DNA of 64,000 nt from JANSXG01 sp024743075. GTDB taxonomy: Bacteria; Planctomycetota; Phycisphaerae; Phycisphaerales; UBA1924. The stretch covers positions 1,922,001 through 1,986,000 of the forward strand of contig CP159477.1 in assembly GCA_042140185.1 (NCBI GenBank). The letters run 5' to 3'. Under the pieces are notes generated by a model that was not told where the DNA came from, made no database searches, and saw only the letters and a program-made list of their open reading frames with translations. Below, one piece after another: positions 17,984 through 28,100 of the stretch; the first letter of the stretch is position 1; each line of letters begins with the position of its first letter. The translations under genes and the position numbers were made by a program.

Positions 17984-18778
17984 GTGAGCAAGGCCACCAC
18001 CAACCCGATGCCCCGCCTCTGCCAACTGCCGCTGCTCGTGCGCTGGAGCGTGGCTGTCCTCACGCTCGTGCTCCTCGGGGGCTACGTCGTCTCCGGCATC
18101 CACATGGCCTGGCACTACGACAACCGTGACGGCGTCGAAGGCCTCACTCTGGACGACATCCGGGGCCACTACCACGGCGTCAGCGTGCCCTCACCGCTCA
18201 TCGACGCGCTCGAGGCCGGTCACCCCGACGACCTGCCCGATCGCGAGCGCTCGCTGCTGCTCGACTGGCTCAACGATCCCACCAACCTCGCGATGAGTTT
18301 CGACGACTTCGACCTCGGCGACGATGCCCCCGCCGAGCTCATCGCCGTCAACTGCCTGTCCTGCCACGCGCGGAACGCCACCGGCCCCGATGCCTACCCC
18401 CAAGTGCCGCTCGAATACTTCGACGACATCCAACCGCTCGCCATCTCGCGCGAGATCAACCCGACCACCACCGACATCATCGCGATGAGCCAGCACACCC
18501 ACGCGCCGGTCATGGCCGTCATCCTGCTCGTGCTCGGTCTCGTCGGCGTCATGACCCGAGCGCCAAAGGCGCTTGTCGGTCTCATCACGCTCATCGGAGC
18601 GATCGGCCTCGGCGCCGACATGGCCGCGTGGTGGCTCGCCCGCCAGAACGACACCTGGGTCTACGCGATCGTCGGCGGCGGCTTCACCTACTCCGCCGCC
18701 ACCGGGCTCGTCGGCCTGATCATCGTGCTCGACTGCCTCATCCCGGCCTTCGGGCGCAGTTCTGGAGACGAGTCATGA
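17984..18778 (+). CDS. Membrane-anchored c-type haem protein with four helices
   Basis: 264 residues from the GTG at 17984. One N-terminal helix (about 20-43) is followed by a periplasmic domain of about 130 residues with a single haem c motif CLSCH (about 123-127) and then by three more membrane helices (about 175-195, 200-220, 230-252). No homologue comes to mind beyond planctomycete hypotheticals. A covalently bound haem next to exported sugar dehydrogenases suggests it passes electrons from sugar oxidation to the respiratory chain. It overlaps the next gene by ATGA. Confidence 0.7.
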   Translation: MSKATTNPMPRLCQLPLLVRWSVAVLTLVLLGGYVVSGIHMAWHYDNRDGVEGLTLDDIRGHYHGVSVPSPLIDALEAGHPDDLPDRERSLLLDWLNDPTNLAMSFDDFDLGDDAPAELIAVNCLSCHARNATGPDAYPQVPLEYFDDIQPLAISREINPTTTDIIAMSQHTHAPVMAVILLVLGLVGVMTRAPKALVGLITLIGAIGLGADMAAWWLARQNDTWVYAIVGGGFTYSAATGLVGLIIVLDCLIPAFGRSSGDES

Positions 18779-19746
18779 ACACCGCCGACCAGTTCAACAC
18801 GATCACCCGTCGCGACGCCATGAAACTCGCCGGCGCCGCCGGAATCGCCCTGCTCAGCCTCGGACCGGCTTCCCTCGCATCGCTGACCCGCTCCGCGTCG
18901 GAACCAAAGATCTCCCTGGCCCAGTGGTCCCTGCACCGCCTGCTCTTCGCCGGCGACCTCCAGCACCTCGATTTCGCCGCCGAAGCGAAGAAGATGGGCT
19001 TCGGCGCGGTCGAGTACGTCAACTCCTTCTTCAAGGACAGGGCAACCGACGAGGCGTTCCTCGCCGAGATGAACCGACGGGCATCCGACGCCGGTGTAAA
19101 GCAGTTGCTCATCATGTGCGACGGCGAGGGCAACCTCGGTGACGCCGACGACAACGCCCGCAACCGCGCCGTCGAGAACCACCGCAAGTGGCTCGACGCC
19201 GCGAAGACGCTCGGCTGCCACTCCATCCGAGTCAACGCAGCCAGCAGCGGCACCTGGGACGAGCAGCGCGACCGCGCCGCCGACGGACTCCGCAAACTCT
19301 GCGAACTCGCCGACCCCCTCGAACTCTCCGTCATCGTCGAGAACCACGGCGGCCTGAGTTCCAACGGCAAGTGGCTCGCCGAAGTGATGACCACCGTCGA
19401 CCACCCGCGCGTCGGCACCCTCCCCGACTTCGGCAACTTCTGCATGGACTGGTCACGCTCTGACCAGCCCGACGCATGGTACGACCGCTACCAGGGCGTC
19501 AAGGAACTCATGCCCTTCGCCAAGGCCGTGAGCGCGAAGTCGCACGAGTTCGATGCCGACGGCAACGAGACCAAGACCGACTACACCAGGATGCTCCGCA
19601 TCGTCCGAGACGCCGGCTACACGGGCTGGATCGGCGTCGAGTACGAGGGTGGCGCCCTCTCGCCCCGCGAAGGCAGCATCGCCACGAAGAAGCTCATCGA
19701 GCGCGTCTGGGCCACGCTCAACGCCGAATCCCCGCAAGCCAGATGA
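18775..19746 (+). CDS. Tat-exported sugar phosphate isomerase/epimerase-like protein
   Basis: 323 residues starting at ATG 18775, inside the stop of the cytochrome gene. The signal TRRDAMKLAGAAGIALL (about 11-27) is a Tat-type leader. The body is a TIM barrel with ISLAQWSLHRLLFAG, FGAVEYVN, VIVENHGGLSSNG, TLPDFGNFCMD and IGVEYEGG, in which the Glu and Asp residues bind the divalent metal. Family members act on keto sugars as epimerases or lyases. Its stop overlaps the next gene's ATG by four bases. Confidence 0.88.
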   Translation: MNTADQFNTITRRDAMKLAGAAGIALLSLGPASLASLTRSASEPKISLAQWSLHRLLFAGDLQHLDFAAEAKKMGFGAVEYVNSFFKDRATDEAFLAEMNRRASDAGVKQLLIMCDGEGNLGDADDNARNRAVENHRKWLDAAKTLGCHSIRVNAASSGTWDEQRDRAADGLRKLCELADPLELSVIVENHGGLSSNGKWLAEVMTTVDHPRVGTLPDFGNFCMDWSRSDQPDAWYDRYQGVKELMPFAKAVSAKSHEFDADGNETKTDYTRMLRIVRDAGYTGWIGVEYEGGALSPREGSIATKKLIERVWATLNAESPQAR

Positions 19747-20576
19747 CCCACGACCTCGCCGTCTGCTCCTGGTCGCTGCAGCCCGACTCGCCCCAGCAAC
19801 TGGTCGAGCGAGTCAGCGCGTGCGATCTGACCGCGATCCAACTCCACCTCGATCCCCTTCGCTCCGGCGACTGGTCCGAGCACGACTTCGTCGCTCGCCT
19901 GAGCGATGCCGGCATCCGCATCGCCTCCGGCATGATGACCACGCAGGGCGAGGATTACTCAACCCTTGAGACCATCCGCGAGACCGGGGGCCTGCGCCCG
20001 GACGCCACTTGGCCCACAAACCTCCACGCCGCCGAACAGAACGCAGAACTCGCAAAGCGCATCGGCATCTCGCTGGTCACGCTGCACGCCGGCTTCATCC
20101 CCCACGACCAGGAAGACCCGGAGTACCCGCGCATCATCGAGCGCATCCGAACCGTCGCCGACGTGTTCAGCGCCCACGGCATCCGCCTCGGCCTCGAAAC
20201 CGGTCAGGAAACCGCCGCTTCTCTGCTCGATGCCCTCGCCGCCATCGACCGCGACTCGGTCGGCGTGAACTTCGACCCCGCCAACATGATCCTGTACGCC
20301 ATGGGAGATCCTGTCGAAGCCCTCGACCGCCTCGCGCCGCACGTCGTGCAGATCCACGTAAAGGACGCGATCGCCACCGACACCCCGGGCCGGTGGGGAA
20401 CCGAAGTCCCCGCAGGGACCGGCCAGGTCGACTGGCCCGCGTTCTTCGCCGTTGTCCGTGATCACCTGCCCGGCATCCCGCTCGTCATTGAGCGCGAGGC
20501 CGGCGACCGTCGCATCGAAGACATCCGCTCGGCCGCGTCCCTCGTCCAGCAACACGCCGAGGTGATCCGTGGCTGA
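19743..20576 (+). CDS. Cytoplasmic sugar phosphate isomerase/epimerase-like TIM-barrel protein
   Basis: 277 residues beginning MTHDLAVCSWSLQPDSPQQL. Metal-site motifs are SLVTLHAGFIPHD, LGLETGQETAASLL, VGVNFDPANMILYAMGDP, VVQIHVKDA and PLVIERE near the end. Unlike its upstream neighbour it has no export signal. The start overlaps that neighbour's stop (ATGA) and its own stop overlaps the GTG of the next gene. This places it in a tightly coupled operon of isomerase, isomerase and dehydrogenase. Confidence 0.9.
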   Translation: MTHDLAVCSWSLQPDSPQQLVERVSACDLTAIQLHLDPLRSGDWSEHDFVARLSDAGIRIASGMMTTQGEDYSTLETIRETGGLRPDATWPTNLHAAEQNAELAKRIGISLVTLHAGFIPHDQEDPEYPRIIERIRTVADVFSAHGIRLGLETGQETAASLLDALAAIDRDSVGVNFDPANMILYAMGDPVEALDRLAPHVVQIHVKDAIATDTPGRWGTEVPAGTGQVDWPAFFAVVRDHLPGIPLVIEREAGDRRIEDIRSAASLVQQHAEVIRG

Positions 20577-21597
20577 GCCCATCGGCATCGGCATCATCGG
20601 CATGGGCTTCATCGGCCAGACCCACGCCCGCGCATTCCGCGACGCCGCGCGTGACGGAACGCCGTGCGCCGTACGCGCCGTCTGCGATCCGAACCCGGAT
20701 CGACGCTCCGGCGTCGCCTCCGATGGCGGAAATCTCACCCCGTCCACCAGCGATGAACGCCTCTTCGACCCCGAGAGGGTGAATGGCTACGACAACGCGG
20801 ACGAACTGCTCGCCGACGACTCCGTCGACCTCGTCTGCGTCTGCACCCCCACCGACACCCATGTCGATCTTGCCATCCGCGCGCTCGACGCCGGCAGGCA
20901 CGTTCTCGTCGAGAAGCCGGTCGCCACCTCAAGCGCCGAGATCCGGCGCTTGCTTGATCGCGTCGAGTCCGTCGATCGACTGTGCATCCCCGCCATGTGT
21001 GTCCGCTACTGGCCCGGCTGGTCAGACCTGATCGAAATGGTCACCGATGCCCGCTTCGGCCGAGTGCTCCACGCCCGCTTCGAGCGCCTCGGCTCGCCCC
21101 CGACCTGGTCCAGAGACTTCTACGCCGACGCCGACCGCTCCGGCAACGCCGTCTTCGACCTGCACGTCCACGATGCCGACTTCGTCCACCGCCTCTTCGG
21201 ACGCCCCGCAGCGCTCCGATCGTACGGCGACGACCGTCACATACTTACCCAGTGCGAATACCCGGACATCCCGTCCGTCTCGATCGAGGGCGGCTGGCTG
21301 AACGACGCTTCGTTTCCCTTCCGCATGGCCTACGCCGTCGAGTTCGAGCGCGCCGTCGTCACCTTCGACTCCCGGCGCGATCGCCCGCTGCACATCCACA
21401 CCGGCGGCGAACTCACCACGCCCGACATCGGCACGCGCACAGGGTTCGACGAACAGGCCCGCGCGATCTGCCCAGACCTGCTCGGTTACCCATCCGCCCC
21501 GACGCTCCCGACCGTCACCGAGGCGCTCCGTGTGACAGAGTTCATCGAAGCCGAACGCGAGAGCGCCTCAATCGGACGCCGTGTTCCCCTGAACTAG
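20569..21597 (+). CDS. Gfo/Idh/MocA family oxidoreductase (cytoplasmic)
   Basis: 342 residues from a GTG at 20569. The Rossmann motif is IGIGIIGMGFIGQTHARAFR; CVCTPTDTHVDLAIRALDAGRH (in part) and VEKPVAT follow, with the EKP lysine present. AVFDLHVHDADFVHRLFG carries the conserved active-site Asp and His. The stop TAG shares the palindrome CTAG with the stop of the convergent desaturase, so the two genes end on the same four bases. It closes the plus-strand sugar operon. Confidence 0.92.
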   Translation: MAEPIGIGIIGMGFIGQTHARAFRDAARDGTPCAVRAVCDPNPDRRSGVASDGGNLTPSTSDERLFDPERVNGYDNADELLADDSVDLVCVCTPTDTHVDLAIRALDAGRHVLVEKPVATSSAEIRRLLDRVESVDRLCIPAMCVRYWPGWSDLIEMVTDARFGRVLHARFERLGSPPTWSRDFYADADRSGNAVFDLHVHDADFVHRLFGRPAALRSYGDDRHILTQCEYPDIPSVSIEGGWLNDASFPFRMAYAVEFERAVVTFDSRRDRPLHIHTGGELTTPDIGTRTGFDEQARAICPDLLGYPSAPTLPTVTEALRVTEFIEAERESASIGRRVPLN

Positions 21598-22655
21598 GCG
21601 TCTCGGCGTTTCTGGTCGACGCGGTCCTTCGCCGGAACGCGCACGCGGCGCGCAAGGCCCAATTGCTCCATCCCGCGGATAACCAGATAACTCGAGTCGA
21701 ACTCCCACCAGCGCAGGCCGTGACGCGCCGACGTGGGGAACGCGTGGTGGTTGTTGTGCCAGCCTTCGCCGAACGCGAGCACGCCCAGAATCGCGTTGTT
21801 GCGACTCTCGTCGTGGCTCTCAAACGGACGCGTGCCCCAGATGTGACACACGCTGTTGATGCTCCATGTGACATGGTGCAGCAGAAGGATCCGGACGAGA
21901 CCACCCCAGACAAACCCGAGCAGCACGCCCGACCAGTTCATCGTCAGCAGACCGCCGATGGCCGCCGGAATCAGCAGCCCCGCAAGAACCCACAAGGGGA
22001 ACGTGCGGCTGATAAACCGGATGAGCCGATTGCTGGCGAGGTCCGGCGAATAGCGCGGGATGTCGGGCGTATTACGCGAGCTCAGCATCCAGCCGAGGTG
22101 CGCGTGCACCAGACCCTTGCAGAAGTTCCACAGCCCAGCGCCGTGCGTGTGCGGCGAGTGCGGATCGTCGTCATGGTCGCTGTGCTGGTGGTGCTTGCGA
22201 TGCGTCGCCACCCAGTTCAGCACCGGGCCTTCAACCGCCATCGAGCCGAGCACCGCAAGAACCGCCGTCACCATCGGACCGGTCTCGAAAGAGCGGTGCG
22301 TAAAGAGTCGGTGGTAGCCGATCGTCACACCGAACCCGGTGAGAATGTACATCACCAGCAGCAGCACCAGCGAAACCCAGCCGAACCCGAACGGCCAGAT
22401 CAGAATGATGCCGCCGGCCAGACCAACGAACGGGAGGAGAATCGTCACAAGGGTTGCGATACGGACCGCCAATGTCGGCTTGCCGTGTGAGGCCACTGAG
22501 ACGACGGAAGACCGCTCGGCGGTCGAGCACTGTGAGGTATGAACTTCGGTCAATGAGGCTCCGTCGGGCCCCGGAGGAGGCCGGCGAGAGGAGAAGAGCG
22601 CCAGCGTACGGACGCCAGCCACTGATACTACTCCTGTATCGGAACTGCTGTTCAC
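21594..22655 (-). CDS. Membrane fatty acid (acyl-CoA/acyl-lipid) delta-9-type desaturase
   Basis: 353 residues, GTG start at 22655. The three di-iron histidine boxes are HRLFTH, HRKHH and HNNHH in the right order, and about four membrane helices lie between them (for example IATLVTILLPFVGLAGGIIL). GEGWHNNHHAFPTSARHGL is typical of the delta-9 stearoyl-CoA desaturase group. It introduces a cis double bond into membrane acyl chains, giving fluidity control in the cold. The first 65 residues are unusually polar, so the true start may be one of the later GTG codons. It is monocistronic and convergent with the sugar operon. Confidence 0.9.
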   Translation of the reverse strand: MNSSSDTGVVSVAGVRTLALFSSRRPPPGPDGASLTEVHTSQCSTAERSSVVSVASHGKPTLAVRIATLVTILLPFVGLAGGIILIWPFGFGWVSLVLLLVMYILTGFGVTIGYHRLFTHRSFETGPMVTAVLAVLGSMAVEGPVLNWVATHRKHHQHSDHDDDPHSPHTHGAGLWNFCKGLVHAHLGWMLSSRNTPDIPRYSPDLASNRLIRFISRTFPLWVLAGLLIPAAIGGLLTMNWSGVLLGFVWGGLVRILLLHHVTWSINSVCHIWGTRPFESHDESRNNAILGVLAFGEGWHNNHHAFPTSARHGLRWWEFDSSYLVIRGMEQLGLARRVRVPAKDRVDQKRRDA

Positions 22656-22766
22656 GACGAATCGAAGAACGCGCGTCGGTCACCGCTCGTTGAACCGCGA
22701 TCAGCGGGGTTTTCCCCCTGCCTACCGCCGCTCCACCCCAGAAAAGGCGGCGGCCCAAAAAGACAA

Positions 22767-22787
22767 CTCCCCGGAAAAACCGGGGAG
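22767..22787 (-). terminator. Rho-independent terminator after tRNA-Met
   Basis: CTCCCCGG at 22767-22774 and CCGGGGAG at 22780-22787 form a perfect 8-bp stem. On the minus strand the hairpin is followed by TTGTCTTTTTGG, so it ends the tRNA-Met transcript. Confidence 0.85.
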
Positions 22788-22796
22788 CATCCAAAG

Positions 22797-22870
22797 TGGC
22801 GAGGGGGAGACTTGAACTCCCGACCTCCGGGTTATGAATCCAGCGCTCTAGCCAGCTGAGCTACCTCGCC
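22797..22870 (-). tRNA. tRNA-Met (anticodon CAT)
   Basis: Acceptor GGCGAGG pairs with CCTCGCC; discriminator A. The anticodon loop in CTGGATTCATAACCCGG has CAT, with T arm GGGAGTTCAAGTCTCCC. A CAT anticodon could also be tRNA-Ile2 with lysidine, but the overall sequence is like elongator tRNA-Met. A TATACT box lies upstream at 22914-22909. Confidence 0.9.
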
Positions 22871-22958
22871 CTGTCGATCGCCCTCGTTCTGGCCGAAGGC
22901 GGGCGACGAGTATACCGCTGATCCCGGCCCTCGTCACCTGATCGAATGCCGACCCGGC

Positions 22959-24896
22959 TCAGGACTGACTCTTCGCGTGCTCACGACTGTTGCTGTTCTC
23001 GCCGTACTTCCGCTGCAGGGCGGCATCCACGAGCCCGAGGAACAAGGGCTGCGGACGCAGCGGGCGACCGGTCAGTTCCGGATGGAACTGGCCCGCAACA
23101 AAGAACGGGTGTGATCGCCCCTTGCCGACCTTCGCCTCCTCCGTCCCCGGACGCGGGATCTCAAGGCCCTGCATGACCGGCTGCTTCGGGTGGCGACCGG
23201 AGAAGATCAGCCCCGCCGCCTCAATCCGCTCGATGTACGAGGGGTTCACCTCGTAGCGGTGGCGGAACCGCTGGCGGGCGATGTCCTTCTTGCCGAAAAG
23301 TTCCCACATCAGCGTCCCCTCGCGGATCAGGACGTCCTGCCCGCCCAGACGCATCGTGCCGCCCATCTGCTCGATCTCGCGCTGGCCGGGCAGCTCGCAG
23401 ATCACCGGATCCGCCGTGTGCGGGTCAAACTCCGTCGAGTTCGCCTCGACAAGCCCCATCACGTTGCGCGCGAACTCGATGACCGCCACCTGGAAACCGA
23501 GGCAGATGCCCAGATACGGCACGCCCGACTCGCGGCAGTGGCGCACGCACGAGATTTTGCCCTCAACACCACGCGACCCGAACCCGCCGGGAACAATCAC
23601 CGCGTCCAGATCCGCGAGTTTCGACGACGCGTTGTCGTCGGTGATCTCAGAAGCATCGATCCAGCACAGTTCGATCTCGGTGTTCAGCTGTGTGCCGCAG
23701 TGCTCGACCGATTTCTCGATCGACGCGTAGGCATCACGCAGCGAGGCGTACTTCCCGCTGATGCCGATCTTCAGGTGCCGGCTCTTCACCGAGGTCAGTT
23801 TGCGCACGTAATTCATCCAGCGCTCGCGTGCCCGGTCCTCGTGCGCCAGATCGACCCGGTCGTGCAGGTTCAGCAGCGACAGGATCTCCCGGTCGAGCCC
23901 CTCCTGACGCATCGCCTCGGGGATCGAGTAGATGCTCTTGCGATCGTGCATCGAGAATACCCGCCGCAGCGGCGTGTTCGTGAACATCGCAATCTTCTGC
24001 GCCACACCCGGCTGGATCGGGTTCTCCGACCGGCACGCGATGATGTCCGGCTGAATCCCCGCCTCCATCACCCGCTTCACGCCCAACTGCGCCGCCTTGG
24101 ACTTCTGCTCGCCGAGCGCCGGCGGCTCGATGATGTAGGTCAGCGCGACAAAGCACACCGAGTCCGGCCCTTCCTCGAACGCGAGCTGACGCAGCGCCTC
24201 GATGTAGAACCCGTTCTCGTAGTCACCGACCGTGCCGCCGACCTCGACGAAGATGACATCCGCCGGACGCTTCCCGTCGCCGTACATCGCCAGTTCGCGC
24301 AGCCGACGCTTCACCTCACCGGTCACGTGCGGGATCATCTGGACATCGCGACCGAGATACCCGCCGTGGCGCTCGCGATCGAGAATATCCCGAAAGATCT
24401 GTCCGGAGGTCACGAAGTTCCGTGCCGACAGGTTCTGGTCGAGCATCCGCTCGTAGGTCCCCAGGTCCATGTCGCACTCGGTCCCGTCGTCGAGCACGAA
24501 CACCTCGCCGTGCCGGAACGGGTTCAGCGTGCCCGAGTCGATGTTCAGATACCCCTCCATCTTGATCGGGGCGACCGTCAGGCCCTTGTCCTTGAGCAGC
24601 TTCGCCATCGACGAGGCGAAAATCCCCTTGCCCAGACCCGACATCACCGTCCCGAGCACGACGACGTACTTGTGCTGTCCCCGCCGGTAGCCCTCGGGCA
24701 TCGGCGAGTAGAACTCGGTCTCGGTGTTGCTCTGCCCCGCTCCACCAGCGATCGCCTCAAGCAGCGAATTGCCGCTTTCAGACAACGAGGAACCGCCTCC
24801 ACCGGGCGACGCCCCGAGTGCCTGAGGAGGCATCGGGGTCAGCGGCGAGCGTGCGATGGGCGATCCGACCTGGACGGGCTTTTCCAAAGTGGGCAT
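22959..24896 (-). CDS. pyrG: CTP synthase (divergent, with N-terminal extension)
   Basis: CTP synthase makes CTP from UTP, glutamine and ATP. This protein has 645 residues against 530-560 usually; about 75 extra residues lie ahead of KYVVVLGTVMSGLGKGI, the P-loop. The synthase half has GTLNPFRHGEVFVLDDG and VEVGGTVGDYENGFY. The glutaminase half has PGGFGSRGVEGK, the Cys nucleophile in GICLGFQ, and HPEL. The usual KLDPYINVD segment is KMEGYLNID, so the first Mg ligand Asp becomes Glu. The extension is Gly/Ser/Pro-rich; internal Met codons at 22 and 65 could be the real start. A near -10 box (TACGAT) lies directly before the annotated ATG, which supports a later start. Confidence 0.92.
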   Translation of the reverse strand: MPTLEKPVQVGSPIARSPLTPMPPQALGASPGGGGSSLSESGNSLLEAIAGGAGQSNTETEFYSPMPEGYRRGQHKYVVVLGTVMSGLGKGIFASSMAKLLKDKGLTVAPIKMEGYLNIDSGTLNPFRHGEVFVLDDGTECDMDLGTYERMLDQNLSARNFVTSGQIFRDILDRERHGGYLGRDVQMIPHVTGEVKRRLRELAMYGDGKRPADVIFVEVGGTVGDYENGFYIEALRQLAFEEGPDSVCFVALTYIIEPPALGEQKSKAAQLGVKRVMEAGIQPDIIACRSENPIQPGVAQKIAMFTNTPLRRVFSMHDRKSIYSIPEAMRQEGLDREILSLLNLHDRVDLAHEDRARERWMNYVRKLTSVKSRHLKIGISGKYASLRDAYASIEKSVEHCGTQLNTEIELCWIDASEITDDNASSKLADLDAVIVPGGFGSRGVEGKISCVRHCRESGVPYLGICLGFQVAVIEFARNVMGLVEANSTEFDPHTADPVICELPGQREIEQMGGTMRLGGQDVLIREGTLMWELFGKKDIARQRFRHRYEVNPSYIERIEAAGLIFSGRHPKQPVMQGLEIPRPGTEEAKVGKGRSHPFFVAGQFHPELTGRPLRPQPLFLGLVDAALQRKYGENSNSREHAKSQS

Positions 24897-25117
24897 GTCC
24901 TATCGTACCGAAACCACCGCGCCGATGGAAGTTTCGCTCACCGAGTCCGCCCCAGACGCCGACGCAGAATCGAGAGGGCTCACGGCCGCCCTCGGTGTCG
25001 AATCGCAACGCCCCCAGGCCCGAAGCACGCGCCCGCCAAATCGCCGGCGTCCAGACCCGGAGAGGTACACTCTTGATCTGCGATGAGTCAGATCATCAAG
25101 ACCGGGGATCCAACGCC

Positions 25118-28100
25118 GTGGCCCTGCCTCACACAATCCTTAGCCGGTTTTGGGACATTGCCCGACAGTTCCCGGATGCGGTGGCGATCGAAGGCGCGAC
25201 CACCCCACTGACCTACCGGCAACTCGACTCTGCGTCCCGCTTGCTCGAGTCGGACTTGACCCGAGCCGGAGTCGGGCCCGGGTGCTTTGTACCGATCCTG
25301 GCCGCCCGCTCGCCGGAGTACATCGCGAGCATCCTCGCGATCCTGCGCTGCGGCGCGGCGTACGCTCCGATCGATCCGGAAAGTCCGGTATCTCGCCGCG
25401 AGGCCATGCTCCGTCCTCTCAACGCCAGTTGCGGAGTGGCACGCGGGGCACTCGCACTTCCAGCGGGGTACCGCACCATCGATCCGTCCGAGGCCATCGA
25501 GCGCGTCATAGCCGGTGAAATGCCAAGCCACGCGCCCCCTCGTCCGGAGCACGACCCCGAGGCCCCCGCCTACGTCATGTACACCAGCGGCTCCACCGGC
25601 GAGCCGAAAGGCGTCGTGGTACCGCACCGAGCCGTGGTGAGACTCGTCGTCGACGCCGACTTCGCCGAGATGAAGCCCGGCATGCGCTGGGCAGTGATGA
25701 GCGCGATCGCCTTCGACGCATCCACGCTCGAAATCTGGGCACCGCTCCTCAACGGCGGCACCTGCGTCATCCAGGAAACCCCTTTTCCGGCCCTGGACGC
25801 CTTGGCGGCCTTCTTTACGGACCGAAGCATCGACTGCGCGTGGCTGACCGCAACCTTGTTCAACGCAATCGTCGATCGGGACTGCAGATCACTGCGTGGC
25901 CTCCGACAGCTGTTGACCGGCGGCGAGCGAGAGAGCGTCTCCCACATGCGGGAGTTCACGCGACACTGCCCGAACACTCGACTGATTCATGGCTACGGAC
26001 CGACCGAGAACACGACCTTCAGCCTCTGCCATACCGTGCGGGCGTCGGACTTCACGACGGGCCGGATCCCCATCGGCACGCCGATCCGCGGCACGATCGC
26101 GAAGATCACGCCCCCCGGTGACTTCGAGGCCTCCGACGCACCCGACGGTGAACTGCTCGTCGGCGGAGATGGACTCGCGCTCGGCTATCTCGGCAAAGAA
26201 GCGCTGACGCGCGAGAGATTCGTCACCGACCTCCGAGGGACCCGCTGGTATCGCACCGGCGATCTGGTTTCGCGATTGCCCGATGGCTCTGTTCTCTACA
26301 AGGGTCGGATCGACCGGCAGGTGAAGATCCACGGCCACCGTGTCGAGCCCGAAGAAGTGGAAAACGCGTTGTTCGATTGTCCCGGCGTGCGCCAGGCAGC
26401 CGTGATCGTCATGGGCGACGAGAGCGCGGATCGGCACCTGGTAGGCTTCTACGACCCCAGCGAGGCGCTCGACGAATCTTCGGTGCGCGATTTCCTGTCG
26501 ACGCGCCTCCCCCCCAACATGGTCCCCAGCCTGCTCTTCGGCCTGAGCGAACTGCCGCGTGGGTCGACGGGAAAGATCGATCGCGACGCACTGCGTGATC
26601 GTATGGCCTCGGACGCCCGATCTCATTCGGAGACTGCAGAGCCGGCCGACGCGACGGAAGCGCAGCTGCTCAGCCTCGTCAGAAGCCGGGTGCGTCGGGC
26701 CGGTTCGATCGGGATGCGCTCCAATTTCTACCGGATCGGCGGGCACTCGCTTCTCGCGATGAAGCTCGCCGCCGACATCCATGACTCGTTCGGCGCACGG
26801 GTTACGCCATTGGAAATCCTCACGCTCCCGGACCTCCGCGCAATCTCGAAGCGGATCGAGCAGCAACGCGACGAACCTTCGCCGAACGAGCCGAGCGTCG
26901 ACGCTCCCGGGCTTCGAATCGGTCAGGTGCGACAACTGCTGACGGTCGAGAACGAACGGGACCCGACCGGCCGATCAATGCTGGTCCACCAGGCATGGAT
27001 CATTCGCCCGGGCATCGACTCGGACCGGCTCGAACGAATCTGGCGGGCGCTCATCGATCGCCACACCGCCCTGCGAACCAAACTGCAAATCGGCACGACG
27101 GGCCTCACCGCGTCAGAGGCCGATCCGAGCGTGGAGAAATGGTTCTTCGACGAGGGTCCGCTGGACCACGCAGAGAGCGTGCTCCGGGTCAGCATTCCCG
27201 ACGAAGTCATCAACCGGATCGGCGCCCCGCTGCAGACCGGATCGATGCCTGTCCGCCTGCATCACTGGAAACTCCCGAAGGACCGATCGCTTGTGGTCGC
27301 GGTGTTTCTTCACTCGGCAATCGATGAATGGTCTCTCGACATCCTGCAGAACGAGTTATGCCAGCTGCTGGACGGTCGCGATCCAGGGTCGACCCATCAG
27401 TACGCGCTATTCACCGAGTACGAGGCCCGCTGGATCGACCGCGAGCGGGCTTCGATGATGGCGTCGCGCGTGCTCGACGCTCCCCGCGATCAACGCACGC
27501 TCCCGGATGTTCGCTCGCGATCGATGCTCACCAGCGAATTCCCCGCGACAACAAGCGCTGTCATCGCGCAGCGGCTCGAAGAGATCTCAAAGCACTGCGG
27601 ATCCGGCGAGGCCGCCGTGGCGCTCGGGTTCTTCGGCGCGTCGCTCCGGGAGAGATTCGGCAGCCCCGGTCGATTCGTGCTCACACCGATATCCAAGCGC
27701 GTCCGCCCCGAGTTGCAGAACGTCGTCGGCTGCTGCCTCGATATGCAACTCATCGATACCGCCCCAGCCGATCAGCTGAACTTCCAGTCAATCCATCAGC
27801 AGATTCGAGACGCTCAAACGGAGACGGTGCTTCCGATCGAGGAGGTCGTCGAACTCGTCCGCGATCAATGCCCCGCCGCAGCGGCTGACGTCACCCGCTT
27901 CGGCTTCACCTACCGCCAGATCGACCGATCCGAGGTCAAGTGCATCGAGCACACGCTGAGTCCTTTGGCGATCCCGCAGTTGGCCGCCAGGTTTGCCATC
28001 GCGCTGCACATCGAGCGACGCGACGGGCACGATCGAGTCTGGCTCGAAGCGTCGCGCGATTCGGTTTCCGAGTCGCAGCTGGCCCGTTTCGCATCAGATC

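Noticed and set aside
23190..25076. A 628-residue plus-strand frame antisense to pyrG
   Set aside because: No domain motif; it mirrors the pyrG codons.
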